From assembly GCA_003152145.1 (NCBI GenBank), contig PLZL01000284.1:5068-13173 (forward strand): DNA of 8,106 nt. Reading direction: 5' to 3'. This stretch comes from Limisphaerales bacterium. Its GTDB lineage: Bacteria; Verrucomicrobiota; Verrucomicrobiae; Limisphaerales; UBA11358. This document shows, in pieces, positions 7,692 through 8,106 of this stretch. The notes beneath the pieces are model-generated. The model was not told the DNA's origin. It saw only the letters and a program-made list of their open reading frames with translations, and did not search any database. The position numbers and the translations under genes are program-made. How positions within the stretch are numbered: the stretch's first letter is position 1; every line of letters starts with the position of its first letter.

Positions 7692-7715
7692 ATACACTTG
7701 TGAGGCTATCCAAAT
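7692..7715 (+). promoter_or_regulatory. Putative promoter/regulator element, copy 2 (core TGTGAGGCTA)
   Basis: This is the second copy of the element at 2947-2970, with core TGTGAGGCTA at 7699-7708, CAAAT at 7711-7715 and the inverted repeat ACA-N2-TGT at 7694-7701. It ends 13 bases before a TATAAT box and 47 bases before the ATG at 7763. It therefore covers the place where a -35 element and an upstream activator site would sit. No TTGACA-like -35 stands at normal spacing (CTATCC occupies 7706-7711), which fits a promoter that needs an activator or an alternative sigma factor. The function is inferred. Confidence 0.55.
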
Positions 7716-7728
7716 CCCCAAGTTTTGT

Positions 7729-7734
7729 TATAAT
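7729..7734 (+). promoter_or_regulatory. Probable -10 box TATAAT
   Basis: A perfect TATAAT stands 28 bases before the ATG at 7763, in AT-rich sequence and just downstream of the recurring element. Transcription would start near 7741, leaving a leader of about 22 bases. No recognisable -35 partner is seen. Confidence 0.5.
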
Positions 7735-7762
7735 AATGAAAATCGAAACTCGAATACGACCT

Positions 7763-8106
7763 ATGAAAACTGTTCCTTCTGTTCTATCAATCCTGACCAC
7801 GTTGGCATTGGCCATTGTCCCGGCGGGCGCACAATCCTCTTTTTCAGTTTCCTACACTTCCGGCGGAAGCTGGAACACGGTATATGCCCAGGGCTTTTCC
7901 ACGTCGTTGGGAGCAACCCCGGCTCCGGGCGTGAACAACGGCGCTACTGTGGATTTAACCCAGTTCCAGTTCTTCAAATCGGGAAATGCCGACAGCGCCT
8001 CAAACATTCAACTGGCGATTTTCAACACGTTGTATCCAAACCTTACCGGTTTGACGACGGGCAGTGCCAACTTTGTGGGGCTTTCGGCCAACACGATTGC
8101 CAGCAC
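7763..8106 (+). CDS. Exported protein of unknown function, N-terminal part (3'-truncated by window)
   Basis: The frame is open from the ATG at 7763 to the window edge, 114 codons. A clear signal peptide runs from MKTVPS through a hydrophobic core to AGA, with cleavage expected after residue 23. The mature part is rich in Ser, Thr, Asn, Gly and aromatic residues with alternating hydrophobic positions (FSVSYTSGGSW, VDLTQFQFFKSG, IQLAIFNTLY), suggesting a beta-sandwich. The composition resembles secreted verrucomicrobial proteins that often end in a PEP-CTERM sorting tail, but the C-terminus is outside the window, so that is a guess. The upstream TATAAT box and shared element support both the start and separate transcription from the galactanase cluster. 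No function can be assigned. Confidence 0.8.
   Translation, partial: MKTVPSVLSILTTLALAIVPAGAQSSFSVSYTSGGSWNTVYAQGFSTSLGATPAPGVNNGATVDLTQFQFFKSGNADSASNIQLAIFNTLYPNLTGLTTGSANFVGLSANTIAS

Larger units (their letters stand above)
7595..7762 (+). other. Intergenic region before the exported-protein gene
   Basis: This 168-base AT-rich stretch has no gene. Its right half carries the second copy of the shared element (7692-7715) and a TATAAT box (7729-7734). The left half has only weak inverted repeats, for example GCTG/CAGC around 7674-7683, with no T run after them, so no terminator is called for the galactanase cluster. Confidence 0.6.

Overview
The window looks like a chromosomal segment of a Verrucomicrobiota bacterium, probably Limisphaerales/Pedosphaerales-like. 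This placement is inferred from gene style, not from a marker gene. The pointers are a NarL-type sensor kinase whose sensory part is a row of OB-fold-like modules, a secreted glycosidase with a short C-terminal module ending in FYRLQ, an SUMF1-domain lipoprotein typical of the PVC group, and many exported proteins. All genes read on the + strand.

Region 1 (2-2887) is a two-component pair. A membrane sensor histidine kinase, cut by the left edge of the window, is followed 6 bases later by a NarL/FixJ-type response regulator. A 147-base gap (2888-3034) holds a putative regulatory element and no gene.

Region 2 (3035-7594) is a tightly packed carbohydrate-degradation cluster. It contains a secreted GH53 endo-beta-1,4-galactanase, then after 14 bases a secreted clan GH-A glycoside hydrolase of unassigned family, then after 1 base an SUMF1/FGE-fold lipoprotein gene. 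The third gene is interrupted by an in-frame amber codon at 7073-7075, although its reading frame and conserved motifs continue unchanged on the far side. The spacing suggests one transcript, plausibly for breaking down pectic galactan or type I arabinogalactan outside the cytoplasm.

Region 3 (7595-8106) is a 168-base intergenic stretch and the first 114 codons of another exported protein of unknown function. It carries a near-consensus TATAAT box and a second copy of the element found ahead of the galactanase gene. The two copies match at 19 of 24 positions, with a 10-base identical core, and are the best non-coding signal here. They suggest that the galactanase cluster and the downstream secreted protein share a regulator. 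The adjacent two-component pair is a candidate by proximity only.

No RNA genes, CRISPR arrays, insertion sequences or convincing terminators were seen. I do not see a clearly unprecedented system. The points most worth following are the shared upstream element, the amber interruption, the OB-module sensor and the unassigned hydrolase.
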